This document shows, piece after piece, positions 23,096 through 32,000 of a stretch of 35,972 nucleotides of DNA. This DNA comes from DATLZB01 sp035574175. Lineage in GTDB: Bacteria > Pseudomonadota > Alphaproteobacteria > Rhizobiales > Hyphomicrobiaceae. Position 1 is the first letter of the stretch; every line of letters begins with the position of its first letter. The notes under the pieces are model-generated. The model was not told the origin of the DNA. It made no database searches and saw only the letters and a list, made by a program, of their open reading frames with translations. The stretch is from contig DATLZB010000157.1 of the NCBI GenBank assembly GCA_035574175.1, forward strand, positions 1 to 35,972. Reading direction: 5' to 3'. The position numbers and the translations under genes were made by a program.

Positions 23096-23533
23096 CTACG
23101 ACTTGCGATACTCCTTGTGGCAGGCGGCACAGTTGGCCGCCACCTTGCCCCATTCGGCTTTGAAGCTCGCCTCGTCCTTGATCGCGGCTGCCGCCGCCTT
23201 GGCATCGGCATTGAGCTTGTCGAATGCGGCAAGGAACTGCGCCTTCTTTTCCCAGATGACCGGCAATGCCCGCGTGTCGCCCGTCTTGCTGTCGTCGGGA
23301 AACAGCGTCTTGGCCTTAAGGGACGTCTCCTGCAGCTTCTTCAGAGCGTCCTGCACCTTGGCGAGGTCGAAAGGCATCTCGCCCTTCAGCATGGCGCTGG
23401 GCTCTCGGCCCGCGGCCGATTGCTCTTTCATGAGCGCCTTGCGCTCGGCAATTGCTTTCTCCCCGCTGCTCTGAGCGTAGGCGATACTACCTCCGACTGC
23501 AATCAACAGCGCGACGGACAACGGACGGATCAT
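23096..23533 (-). CDS. Class II cytochrome c (c'/c-556 type)
   Basis: The 145-residue precursor has a signal peptide (MIRPLSVALLIAVGGSIAYA) and a four-helix-bundle sequence ending in the C-terminal heme site CAACH (135-139), the mark of class II cytochromes. A Met in the first mature helix (ERKALMKEQ) could be the sixth ligand, as in low-spin c-556, whereas true c' lacks it; I cannot decide. Proteins of this class carry electrons or bind NO in the periplasm. The ATG at 23531-23533 follows GGGAG by 7 nt. It is the first gene of a likely two-gene unit with the diheme cytochrome. Confidence 0.9.
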   Translation of the reverse strand: MIRPLSVALLIAVGGSIAYAQSSGEKAIAERKALMKEQSAAGREPSAMLKGEMPFDLAKVQDALKKLQETSLKAKTLFPDDSKTGDTRALPVIWEKKAQFLAAFDKLNADAKAAAAAIKDEASFKAEWGKVAANCAACHKEYRKS

Positions 23534-23799
23534 TTGTTTTCTCCCACCAATGTTGATCGCTTTGGCCGGCCCCGGCACCCCGGCCATACTGAGGCCGCGA
23601 AGGCTTGCATCGCTGATAGTGCCCGTCACCTCAAACGTACGTGAACTGTCCAATCATCGCCGCGGAAGGTGGGGCGAGGCATGGACGCTCGTTGGATACA
23701 CCGGCTGAACCGAAATGATGGCTGCCCGTCATGTCGCCGCTATCGCCTCGCTTTCTTTCTGGTCGCGGTGGCCGCGGCTTTGACATGGTGGTTGGTCCG

Positions 23800-24777
23800 A
23801 TGAAACCGCCCGAACAACCCGCCAGTGAGGTTGCCGCGCACCGGCCGGCGGAGCCGGCAGACCGGTGGGTACGCCTCGGCGACGGCCGTCGCATCTGCTA
23901 CCGCGAGTTCGGTGCGGCGGACGGGTTTCCTGTCGTCGCGCTGCACGGCACGCCCGGCTCGCGGCTCAAGTTCGCCGCCACGCACGCCTGCGCGGCGAGC
24001 CTCGGGCTGAGACTGATCTGCCCCGACCGCTGGGCCTACGGCGGCAGCGATGCGCCGAAGAACCCCGTGTTGGCCGACTACGCTCGCGATATCGAACAGC
24101 TCGCCGACGCCCTCGGCCTCGACACATTCGCGCTCGCAGGCATTTCCGGCGGCGGCCCTTACGCGGCTGCCGTGGCGGCCAAGCTCGGCCGGCGCATTGC
24201 GCGGCTTGCCCTGATCAGCCCGGTCGGCCCTCTCGCCGGAGCGACCCCGTGGGCCGAGCTGCGGCCCTTCCACCGCTTCTGCTTCCGTGTGCTGCCGCGC
24301 CTGCCGGGTGCCATCCCCTCCGCGTTCGGCTTTTTGCGTGTCGCTCTGGCCGTGGCCCCGCACAGCGCGGTCCGGCTCACAGCGTGGCGCGCGGCGGCGG
24401 CCGACCGGGCCCTACTGTTCCGCGACCCCCTGATCCGCGACAGCCTGGCCAAGGCTTTTCACGCCGGTTTGGCAGCAGGCTTGCGCGGTCCCAGCATCGA
24501 CTTGCAGATCTTCTCATCGCCCTGGAACGTCCCGCTCGGTCGCACCGCCGCCGCCTCTCGCGTCTGGCTTGGCACGGCGGATCGCAACGTGCCGCTGGCG
24601 GCCGCGCAGAACCTGGCGCGCGCACTCGATGCTCAACTCATCAGGCTTGAAGGCGCCGGGCATTTCTGGTTTTGCCGCCACTACGAGGAAGTGTTGAGCT
24701 GGCTCGGCGCACGGCCGCTGGGGCAAAGGGAAGGCGACGCGGGCGGGGAGCGCACCCCGGCGGATACGATCGGTTAG
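23800..24777 (+). CDS. Alpha/beta fold hydrolase
   Basis: The 325-residue product has a complete catalytic triad. The nucleophile is Ser116 in AGISGGGPYA, the acid Asp261 in LGTADRNVP, and the base His288 in EGAGHFWF. The oxyanion segment LHGTPGSRL and the PDRWAYGGSD loop also match the epoxide hydrolase/haloperoxidase-like branch. The substrate is unknown. The ATG at 23800 (MKPPEQPASE) is preferred because the fold begins at RWVRLGDGRRICYREFG; ATGs at 23785 and 23731 are in frame. Its last four bases overlap the stop of the convergent small gene. Confidence 0.9.
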   Translation: MKPPEQPASEVAAHRPAEPADRWVRLGDGRRICYREFGAADGFPVVALHGTPGSRLKFAATHACAASLGLRLICPDRWAYGGSDAPKNPVLADYARDIEQLADALGLDTFALAGISGGGPYAAAVAAKLGRRIARLALISPVGPLAGATPWAELRPFHRFCFRVLPRLPGAIPSAFGFLRVALAVAPHSAVRLTAWRAAAADRALLFRDPLIRDSLAKAFHAGLAAGLRGPSIDLQIFSSPWNVPLGRTAAASRVWLGTADRNVPLAAAQNLARALDAQLIRLEGAGHFWFCRHYEEVLSWLGARPLGQREGDAGGERTPADTIG

Positions 24778-25004
24778 GCAGGGACGCGCCAGAACGCCAG
24801 CCAGTCGACAAGGGCTGGCTGCCAGCGCGGCCGTAGGATGCGCCCGCTCCGTTCGGGCGGTGTGTCGGCCGCCACCGCTGCAGGCTCGCAACGCGCAGAA
24901 GCTTCCGGCAGACGGCTCGGCGGATTGTCTTGGAGCAACTCTTCGGAGGGCGCCATGGCATAGCCGGCAGCGATCGCGGCGTTATGGAGGGTTTCGATAC
25001 TCAT
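24774..25004 (-). CDS. Hypothetical small protein
   Basis: The frame encodes 76 residues starting MSIETLHNAAIAAGYAMAPS, then a Pro/Arg-rich middle, and ends VDWLAFWRVPA. GAGGA lies 7 nt before the ATG at 25002-25004, the main support for it being real. No signal, membrane segment or family is recognised. Confidence 0.5.
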   Translation of the reverse strand: MSIETLHNAAIAAGYAMAPSEELLQDNPPSRLPEASARCEPAAVAADTPPERSGRILRPRWQPALVDWLAFWRVPA

Positions 25005-25350
25005 GACGCAGTCCTCAGTCCCTCGGACTTCAAACCCTCACGCCTACTCCCGTGTTCTCGCCATGATGGGGCAAAAATGCCGCACGTCAAGCCGGTTTCG
25101 ACCCGCCATGGCGGAAGCAGCCGTGCGTCGCAACAACGAAACGCGATGATGGTCAGGCAGTTCCCCACGTTCGCTTGTCGCCGAGCTGATGCCGCTGCGT
25201 CGCCGATATTTCGGCGCGCTGCGCACGCCTTCTCGCATTGCAGCGCTTGCGCTTGTCGGCGAGCGGCGCGAACATGGCTGCTGCCGTGCCCCTCGACCCA
25301 GGCGCGGGGTGCGGCGTGGCACCTCCCTGCCTGGGCAATAGGAGGAAATC
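25005..25350. other. 346-bp intergenic region before the EF-G-like gene
   Basis: Apart from the strong ribosome binding site AGGAGG at 25341-25346 that serves the ATG at 25351, I see no RNA gene, repeat or clear -35/-10 pair here. Open frames crossing it are antisense or out-of-frame shadows of the gene downstream. Confidence 0.5.
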
Positions 25351-27411
25351 ATGGGGCAGCCCGACGGCAGAGGACGTGACAACGGTCCCGCCCGCACCGC
25401 GCGGTGCATCGCCATCGTCGGCCCGTACCTCAGCGGCAAGACAACGCTTCTTGAGGCCATCCTCGCCCGCACCGGGGCGATCACGCGCCAGGGGCGCATC
25501 GCCGACCGCACGACGGTGGGAGACGCGAGCGAGGAGGCGCGCGAGCACGGCATGAGCGTGGAGCTGAACGTGGCCGACACCGAGTTCCTCGGCGATCGCT
25601 TCACGTTCGTGGATTGCCCCGGTTCGGTGGAGTTCCAGCACGAAAGCATCGGCGCCCTGGCCGTTGCCGACGCCGCCGTCGTGGTCTGCGAGCCCGACCC
25701 CAAGCGCGTGCCCGCTCTACAGCTCATCTTAAAGCAGCTTGAGGACCGCGGCGTCCCGCATTTCCTGTTCCTCAATAAGATCGACACCTTCGACGTGCGT
25801 GTGCGCGACGTGATCGCGCTGCTGCAGCCGGCGAGCAGCAAGCCACTTGTTCTGCGCCAGATCCCGATCTGGGAGAAGGGCATCGCCACCGGCTTCGTCG
25901 ACCTAGCGTTGGAACGCGCCTTCCTCTATCGCGAGCATGCGCCCTCCGAGGTGATCGAGGTCCCCGCCGGTCTCGAGGAGCGCAAGCGCGAGGCCCGCTT
26001 CCACATGCTCGAGCAGCTCGCCGACTACGATGACGAGCTGATGGAACAGTTGCTCTCGGATTTGGAGCCGCCGCGCGATCGCGTGTTCGACGATCTCGCC
26101 AAGGACTTGCGGCAGGGTCTCATCTGTCCGGTGCTGCTCGGCTCCGCCGAGAAAGGCAACGGCATCGTTCGCCTGCTCAAGGCGCTGCGCCACGAAGCGC
26201 CCTTCGTCCAAGCGACGGCTGAACGCCTCGGACTGAAGGAGGCTGCGTCGGCGGCCTATATCATGAAGACGATCTACACCCCGCACGGCGGCAAGCTGTC
26301 GATTGGCCGCGTCCTCGCCGGCGAATTCGGCGACGGCACCACCGTCAAGGGTGGCGCAGGCGAAGAGCGGATCGCCGGCGTGTTCTCGCTGCTTGGGGCC
26401 ACGTCGAAGAAGCGCGGCGCCGCAGTGGCGGGCGAGACCGTCGCCTTCGGCCGGCTGGAGGGGATCAAGACCGGCGAGACGGTCAGCGCCGACGGCACCG
26501 CTCCGAGGATCGATGCACTACCCTTGCCCCAACCCGTCTATGGCATCGCCATCGGCCTCAAGGACCGCAAGGACGAGGTCAAGCTCTCCTCCGCGCTGGC
26601 GAAGCTCGCCGAGGAAGACCCCGCGCTCGCCATCGAGCACAATCAGGACACCCACCAGATGCTGCTGCTCGGCCAGGGCGAGATGCATCTGCGCGTGGCC
26701 ACCGAGCGTCTGATGCGCAAGTACGGCGTGGCGGTGGAGCGCAAGCGGCGGCTTATTCCCTATAAGGAGACCATCCGCAAATCGACCACCATCCGCGGCC
26801 GGCACAAGAAGCAGTCGGGCGGCCACGGCCAGTATGGCGACGTCGTGCTCGAAATTCAGCCGCTGCCGCGCGGCAAGGGCTTTACCTTCGCCGAAACCAT
26901 CGTCGGCGGGGCGGTGCCGCGCAACTACATCCCCTCCGTGGAGATCGGCGTCATCGACTATCTGAAGGCCGGGCCCTTGGGATTTCCTGTGGTGGATGTA
27001 GCCGTCACGCTCAAGGACGGCAGTTACCACACCGTCGATTCCTCCGACATGGCCTTCCGTCAGGCGGCCCGCATCGCCATGACCGAAGGGATGCCGCAAT
27101 GCAACCCGGTCCTGCTTGAGCCGATCATGCACGTCGAGATCGCCGTGCCGAGCGAAGGTACGGCCCGCATCACCGGCCTCATTCCCCAGCGACGCGGTCA
27201 GATCTTGGGCTTCAATGCCCGCGAGGGCTGGCCCGGCTGGGACCTGGTGCAGGCCCAGATCCCGGCCTCCGAGATGGACGACCTGATCATCGAGCTGCGC
27301 TCGGCGACCCAGGGGGTCGGCACCTTCACGGCCCGCTTCGATCACCTGCAGGAGTTGGTCGGCAAGCTCGCCGACCAGGTGCTCGCCACCCACAAGGCCG
27401 CGGCGGAGTGA
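25351..27411 (+). CDS. Elongation factor G-like GTPase (EF-G paralogue)
   Basis: A 686-residue five-domain EF-G relative. G1 is GPYLSGKT (24-31), G3 DCPGS (88-92), G4 NKID (142-145), and G5 probably GSAEKG near 265. Domains II-V follow, with GLKDRKDEVKLSSALAKL, the domain IV tip HKKQSGGHGQYGDV and the C-terminal EVPSEG-type domain V (IAVPSEGTARITGLIPQRR). Compared with true EF-G, the catalytic PGH histidine is Ser92 and the switch I RGITI motif is replaced by EHGMSVEL, so ribosome-triggered GTP hydrolysis should differ. Paralogues of this kind are known (EF-G2/FusA2 group) with unclear roles. It stands alone, not with rpsL-rpsG-tuf. The ATG at 25351 has an excellent AGGAGG site. Confidence 0.92.
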   Translation: MGQPDGRGRDNGPARTARCIAIVGPYLSGKTTLLEAILARTGAITRQGRIADRTTVGDASEEAREHGMSVELNVADTEFLGDRFTFVDCPGSVEFQHESIGALAVADAAVVVCEPDPKRVPALQLILKQLEDRGVPHFLFLNKIDTFDVRVRDVIALLQPASSKPLVLRQIPIWEKGIATGFVDLALERAFLYREHAPSEVIEVPAGLEERKREARFHMLEQLADYDDELMEQLLSDLEPPRDRVFDDLAKDLRQGLICPVLLGSAEKGNGIVRLLKALRHEAPFVQATAERLGLKEAASAAYIMKTIYTPHGGKLSIGRVLAGEFGDGTTVKGGAGEERIAGVFSLLGATSKKRGAAVAGETVAFGRLEGIKTGETVSADGTAPRIDALPLPQPVYGIAIGLKDRKDEVKLSSALAKLAEEDPALAIEHNQDTHQMLLLGQGEMHLRVATERLMRKYGVAVERKRRLIPYKETIRKSTTIRGRHKKQSGGHGQYGDVVLEIQPLPRGKGFTFAETIVGGAVPRNYIPSVEIGVIDYLKAGPLGFPVVDVAVTLKDGSYHTVDSSDMAFRQAARIAMTEGMPQCNPVLLEPIMHVEIAVPSEGTARITGLIPQRRGQILGFNAREGWPGWDLVQAQIPASEMDDLIIELRSATQGVGTFTARFDHLQELVGKLADQVLATHKAAAE

Positions 27412-27465
27412 GGCGAGCCGAAAGCGGCAACGTGCGCAATCTCCGCCGCCGGCCGCCGCGCGACT

Positions 27466-28020
27466 CTAACGTCGTACCCGACGGCGGAACGGATCGGCCG
27501 GATCGACGTCCTGGGGTTGCGGCTCCACCTTGCCGTCCTTGGCGATGGCCGGGCGCGGTGGCTGCATGCAGTTGGTGAGCCAGACGTCGAACACCGGGTG
27601 CTCGACGGCGTTGAGGCCGGGACTTTCGGCAAACATCCAGCCGGTGAAAATGCGGTCCTCGCGGCCGTCGAGCTGCACCTCGTCCACTTCGACGAAGGTG
27701 CTGGTGCGCGGTGGCTCGGTCGGCGAGCGCGTGTAGCACACCCGCGGGGTAACCTTGAGAGAGCCGAACTGCTTGGTCTCGTTGAGACGGATCTGAAGCG
27801 TCGAGATCCGTGCGGTGACCTTGTCGAGGGCAGCAAATACCGCGATCTGGTTGGCGATGCGGTCAGCCTGCGCGGAGGGTACGACAACCGCCGCCGACAG
27901 GAACGCCGTCCAAGCCGCTGCGCGCAAGACTGCCGTGCACGGCCTATTCAAGCGATATCTCCGCGACCACCACCTTGACCTTGCTCCGTTCCGACGCCCG
28001 CTACGCTGGCCAGCCATCAT
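27466..28020 (-). CDS. DUF2155 domain-containing exported protein
   Basis: The conserved DUF2155 core is clear: FAALDKVTARISTLQIRLNE, FGSLKVTPRVCYTRSPTEPP, FTGWMFAESPGLNAVEHPV and DVWLTNC. It is preceded by a signal-like segment (AAAWTAFLSAAVVVPSAQAD). The likely start is the ATG-ATG pair at 28015-28020, which leaves a long Arg-rich n-region of about 40 residues; a TTG nearer the signal peptide is another possibility. DUF2155 proteins are alphaproteobacterial, of unknown function, and commonly sit beside the NDUFA12 gene, as here (36-bp gap, same strand). Two cysteines could form a periplasmic disulphide. Confidence 0.9.
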   Translation of the reverse strand: MMAGQRSGRRNGARSRWWSRRYRLNRPCTAVLRAAAWTAFLSAAVVVPSAQADRIANQIAVFAALDKVTARISTLQIRLNETKQFGSLKVTPRVCYTRSPTEPPRTSTFVEVDEVQLDGREDRIFTGWMFAESPGLNAVEHPVFDVWLTNCMQPPRPAIAKDGKVEPQPQDVDPADPFRRRVRR

Positions 28021-28056
28021 GTTCAAGCGTCCCGGGCCTAATGTCAAAACGTGCCC

Positions 28057-28455
28057 TCAGGAGGGCCGCCACGGCCGATAATCGCCGGTGGCTTTCGGCC
28101 GCGCGGCTTTGGCGAGAATGCTGCCCGGCGGGCGATAGGCCCACGGCGTGCCGGTCATGTTGGGCACATGCGGCTTCTGCCAGGGACGCGGCACGTAGGA
28201 CTCCGCCGTCGGCGGCTTGTCAACGGTGTAATGGAGCCATCCGTGCCAATCCGGAGGTACCTTAGAGGGCTCGGCAAGGTCCGTGTAGATCACCCAGCGG
28301 CGCGGCACGCCGAGCGGCCCGACGCCCCGCTTCTGCACATAGTAGCGGTTGCCGAACTCGTCCTGGCCGACGAAGCGCCCTTGGCGCCAGATGGTGAGGC
28401 GGGTGCCCCAGGTGTTGCCGCCCCACCAGATGAAGAGTTCCCTGAAGATGCTCAT
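28057..28455 (-). CDS. NDUFA12-family NADH:ubiquinone oxidoreductase accessory subunit
   Basis: The 132-residue product matches the bacterial homologue of mitochondrial complex I subunit B17.2/NDUFA12: GNTWGTRLTIWRQGRFVGQD, then EFGNRYYVQK, PRRWVIYTDLAEPSKVPPDW and GWLHYTVDKPPT. In alphaproteobacteria this is one of the few accessory complex I subunits shared with mitochondria, and it binds the peripheral arm. The start MSIFRELFIWWGG at 28453-28455 is the family start; an upstream extension to 28491 is not conserved. It precedes the DUF2155 gene in a probable operon. Confidence 0.95.
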   Translation of the reverse strand: MSIFRELFIWWGGNTWGTRLTIWRQGRFVGQDEFGNRYYVQKRGVGPLGVPRRWVIYTDLAEPSKVPPDWHGWLHYTVDKPPTAESYVPRPWQKPHVPNMTGTPWAYRPPGSILAKAARPKATGDYRPWRPS

Positions 28456-29048
28456 CTCGAAAGTCCGGACGTGGAATGGCGGCACTGCCATGGAAGCCCG
28501 TCAGCCGCCAAATATCGCATCATGGTGATTGCTGTCCACAGTGTGGCTTGCCGGTTGCCCGCGCCCGGCGCCTCTGCTCGCCTCAGACCACTAGCGGTGG
28601 GTGCGACGTATCAAGTTTTGCAACTGCGTGACAAGTGCGGATCGAGCCCCTTGACTCGCGCTGTTTCCAACGGCTCGCGCCGACATTTTTTCGTCACTGC
28701 GCGGAGTTTTCCAGAACGTTCGAGCCGACCTCACCCACTATATCTGGTGTCGGTTGCAGGCGCGCCCTACCAGCGGTGACAATCAGGCTCGAATCGCCAT
28801 AACTTCGCCACGTTGCCCGGAAGACGCGACATCGGCCGGCCGGGGAGAGCTTAAAGGGGTAGCTCCGGCCCATCGCGAATGCGTCTTCAAGGGCCGCGGA
28901 ATTCGTCCCACCTTCGAGTAGCCAGTCCATAGTCAGGTAGCCAACGGACGGCCGGTTCTCCGGTCGCCGGCAGTGAGGGGCTGTGCCTGCCCTGGTGCCG
29001 CGTCGGGCGCATGCAAACAAAGAACGACGTACGACGCGGGGACACACG
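28456..29048. other. 593-bp region upstream of nrdJ
   Basis: This stretch is less GC-rich than its surroundings and holds the NrdR-like box at 28735-28750 and a perfect dyad CCACAGTGTGG at 28536-28546, which could be an operator for either flanking gene. The box-to-start distance implies a leader of about 300 nt for nrdJ. An antisense frame at 28694-28930 is discussed under rejected items. No cobalamin riboswitch box was found. Confidence 0.55.
28735..28750 (+). promoter_or_regulatory. Probable NrdR box upstream of nrdJ
   Basis: The sequence CCACTATATCTGGTGT matches the NrdR consensus ACACTATATATAGTGT at 13 of 16 positions. NrdR is the ATP/dATP-sensing repressor of ribonucleotide reductase genes and usually binds two boxes an integral number of helix turns apart. 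A much weaker partner (about 9 of 16) lies at 28694-28709, 41 bp upstream, near four turns. A TATATC inside the box could be the -10, so binding would block RNA polymerase. Confidence 0.68.
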
Positions 29049-32000
29049 ATGAAGATTACGCGGCGCTTCACCGAAGCCGGCAAGTCGCCTTACGAGACCA
29101 TTCCGTTCCGGCGCGCCACCAGTGAAATTCGCAACCCGGACGGATCCGTTGTCTTCCATCTCGACGGCTTCATGGTTCCCGAGCACTGGAGCCAGGTGGC
29201 GAGCGACATCATCGCGCAGAAGTATTTCCGCAAGGCCGGCGTGCCGCGGCGGCTGAAGAAGATCGAGGAGACGCAGGTTCCCTCCTGGCTGTGGCGCTCC
29301 GCCCCCGACGAACAGGCGCTGGCCGAGCTGCCCGAAAGCCAACGTTTCGGCGGCGAGACCGACGCGCGGCAGGTGTTCGACCGGCTCGCCGGCACCTGGA
29401 CCTACTGGGGCTGGAAGGGCGGCTACTTCTCGAGCGAGGAGGATGCCCGCGCCTTCTATGACGAACACCGCTACATGCTGGCCAAACAGATGGGGGCTCC
29501 GAACAGCCCGCAGTGGTTCAACACCGGACTGCACTGGGCCTACGGCATCGACGGTCCGGGGCAGGGCCACTTCTACGTCGATCCCTGGACCGGCGAGCTG
29601 ACGCGCTCCACCTCCGCCTACGAGCACCCCCAGCCGCACGCCTGCTTCATTCAGTCCATCAACGACGATCTCGTCAACGAGAACGGCATTATGGATTTGT
29701 GGGTGAGGGAGGCGCGTCTGTTCAAGTACGGCTCCGGCACCGGCACCAATTTCTCCAAGTTGCGGGCAGCCAACGAGAAGCTGTCCGGTGGTGGCCGCTC
29801 CTCTGGGCTGATGAGCTTCCTCAAGATCGGCGATCGCGCGGCCGGCGCCATCAAATCGGGCGGCACCACGCGCCGCGCCGCGAAGATGGTGGTGGTCGAC
29901 GTCGATCATCCCGATATCGAGGAGTTCATCACCTGGAAGGTGAAGGAAGAACAAAAGGTCGCCGCGCTCGTCACCGGCTCGCGCATCTGCCAGCGGCGCT
30001 TGAAGGCGATCATGAAGGCCTGCGTCAACTGCGAGGCCGACGGCGACGACTGTTTCGATCCCGCCAAGAACCCCAAGCTCAAGGCCGCCATCAAGGAGGC
30101 TCGCCGCGACCAGGTTCCCGACAACTACATCCGCCGTGTCATCCAGTTCGCGCGCCAGGGTTATAAGGACCTCTCCTTCGACGTCTACGACACCGACTGG
30201 GACAGCGAAGCCTATCTCACCGTATCGGGGCAGAACTCCAACAACTCGGTCCGCGTCACCGACGATTTCCTGCGGGCGGTGGAAGCGGACCAGGACTGGC
30301 ATCTGACGGCGCGCACCACAGGAAAGGTGGTAAAGACGCTCAAGGCTCGCGCTCTGTGGGATCAGATCGGCTATGCCGCGTGGGCCTCGGCCGATCCTGG
30401 CATCCAGTTCCACACCACCATCAACGACTGGCACACCTGCCCGCAGTCGGGACCGATCATAGCGTCCAATCCGTGCTCGGAGTACATGTTCCTCGATGAC
30501 ACCGCCTGCAACCTCGCCTCTCTCAACGTGATGGCGTTCCGCCAGCCCTCGGGCACCTTCGATACCGAGGCCTTCGAGCACGCCTGCCGGCTGATGACCA
30601 TCGTGCTCGAGATTTCGGTCCTGATGGCACAGTTTCCGAGCCGCGAGATCGCCGAGCGCTCCTACCGCTACCGCACACTCGGTCTTGGCTATGCCAATAT
30701 CGGCGGCCTGTTGATGGCCTCCGGCATTCCCTACGACAGCCCCGAGGGGCGCGCCATCACCGGTGCCATCACCGCGCTGATGACCGGCACCGCCTACGCG
30801 ACCAGTGCCGAGATGGCGGCCGAGCTCGGGCCCTTCCCCGGTTACGAGCCCAACGCTGCCGACATGCTGCGCGTCATCCGCAATCATCGCCGCGCGGCCT
30901 ATGGCGAAACCGAGGGCTATGAGAAGCTCGCCACCAAGCCCGTGCCGCTCGACCGTGCCGCCTGTCCGGACAAGCGCCTCAACGATGCCGCCCGCCGCGC
31001 CTGGGACCGGGCCATCGAGCTCGGTCAGCGGCACGGCTTCCGCAACGCGCAGGCCACCGTGATCGCGCCGACCGGCACGATCGGGCTGGTCATGGACTGC
31101 GACACCACCGGCATCGAGCCCGATTTCGCCATCGTCAAGTTCAAGAAGCTGGCCGGCGGCGGCTATTTCAAGATCATCAACCGCGCCGTGCCCGAGGCGC
31201 TGCGCACGCTCGGCTACGGCGAGAGCGAGATCGCCGAGATCGAGGCCTATGCCGTCGGCCACGGCTCCTTGCGGCAGGCCCCTGCCATCAACCACGCCAC
31301 GCTCAAGGCCAAGGGCTTCACCGACGAGGCGCTGGCCAGGCTGGAAGCGGCGCTGGTGACCGCCTTCGACATCAAGTTCGTATTCAACAAGTGGACGCTC
31401 GGGGAGGACTTCCTTACCGGGACGCTGAAGGTCCCGGCCGAAAAGCTTGCCGACCCGGCCTTCGACCTTCTCGCCTACCTCGGCTTCTCCAGGACCGACA
31501 TCGAGGCTGCCAACGAGCATGCCTGCGGGGCGATGACGCTCGAAGGTGCGCCCCACCTCAAGGCTCAGCATCTGCCCGTGTTCGACTGCGCCAATCCGTG
31601 CGGCCGCAAGGGCAAACGCTGTCTGTCGGTGGAGAGCCATATCCGCATGTTGGCGGCGGCGCAGCCGTTCGTTTCGGGCGCCATCTCCAAGACCATCAAC
31701 ATGCCGAACGAGTCGACGGTGGAGGACTGCAAGGCAGCCTACAAGCTCTCCTGGCAGCTCGGGCTCAAGGCCAATGCGCTTTATCGTGACGGCTCCAAGC
31801 TTTCCCAACCGCTCAATGCGCAACTGCTCGCGGATGAGGAGGATGAGCAGGAGCAGGCGGCAGCCGAGCTCACCGCCGATCGGCCGGCGGCACAGCGTGC
31901 CGGCATCGCCGCCGAGCGGATCGTCGAGCGCATCGTGGAACGTGTGCGCGAGCGCCAGCGCGAGAAGCTGCCCACCCGCCGCAAGGGTTACACGCAGAAG

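Noticed and set aside
28780..28800. T-psi-C-like GGCTCGAATCGCC suggesting a tRNA
   Set aside because: No acceptor stem, anticodon arm or D arm could be placed around it.
28694..28930. Antisense frame upstream of nrdJ starting MDWLLEGGTNSAALEDAFAM
   Set aside because: The amino-acid composition is plausible, but third positions are less G/C than real neighbours, there is no good ribosome binding site, and it covers the NrdR box and the nrdJ leader. It might be a decayed gene; a homology search would decide.
28750..29048. Cobalamin riboswitch in the nrdJ leader
   Set aside because: A fragment AGTCAGG near 28931 recalls the B12 box, but the rest of the box and the GCCACTG element are missing.
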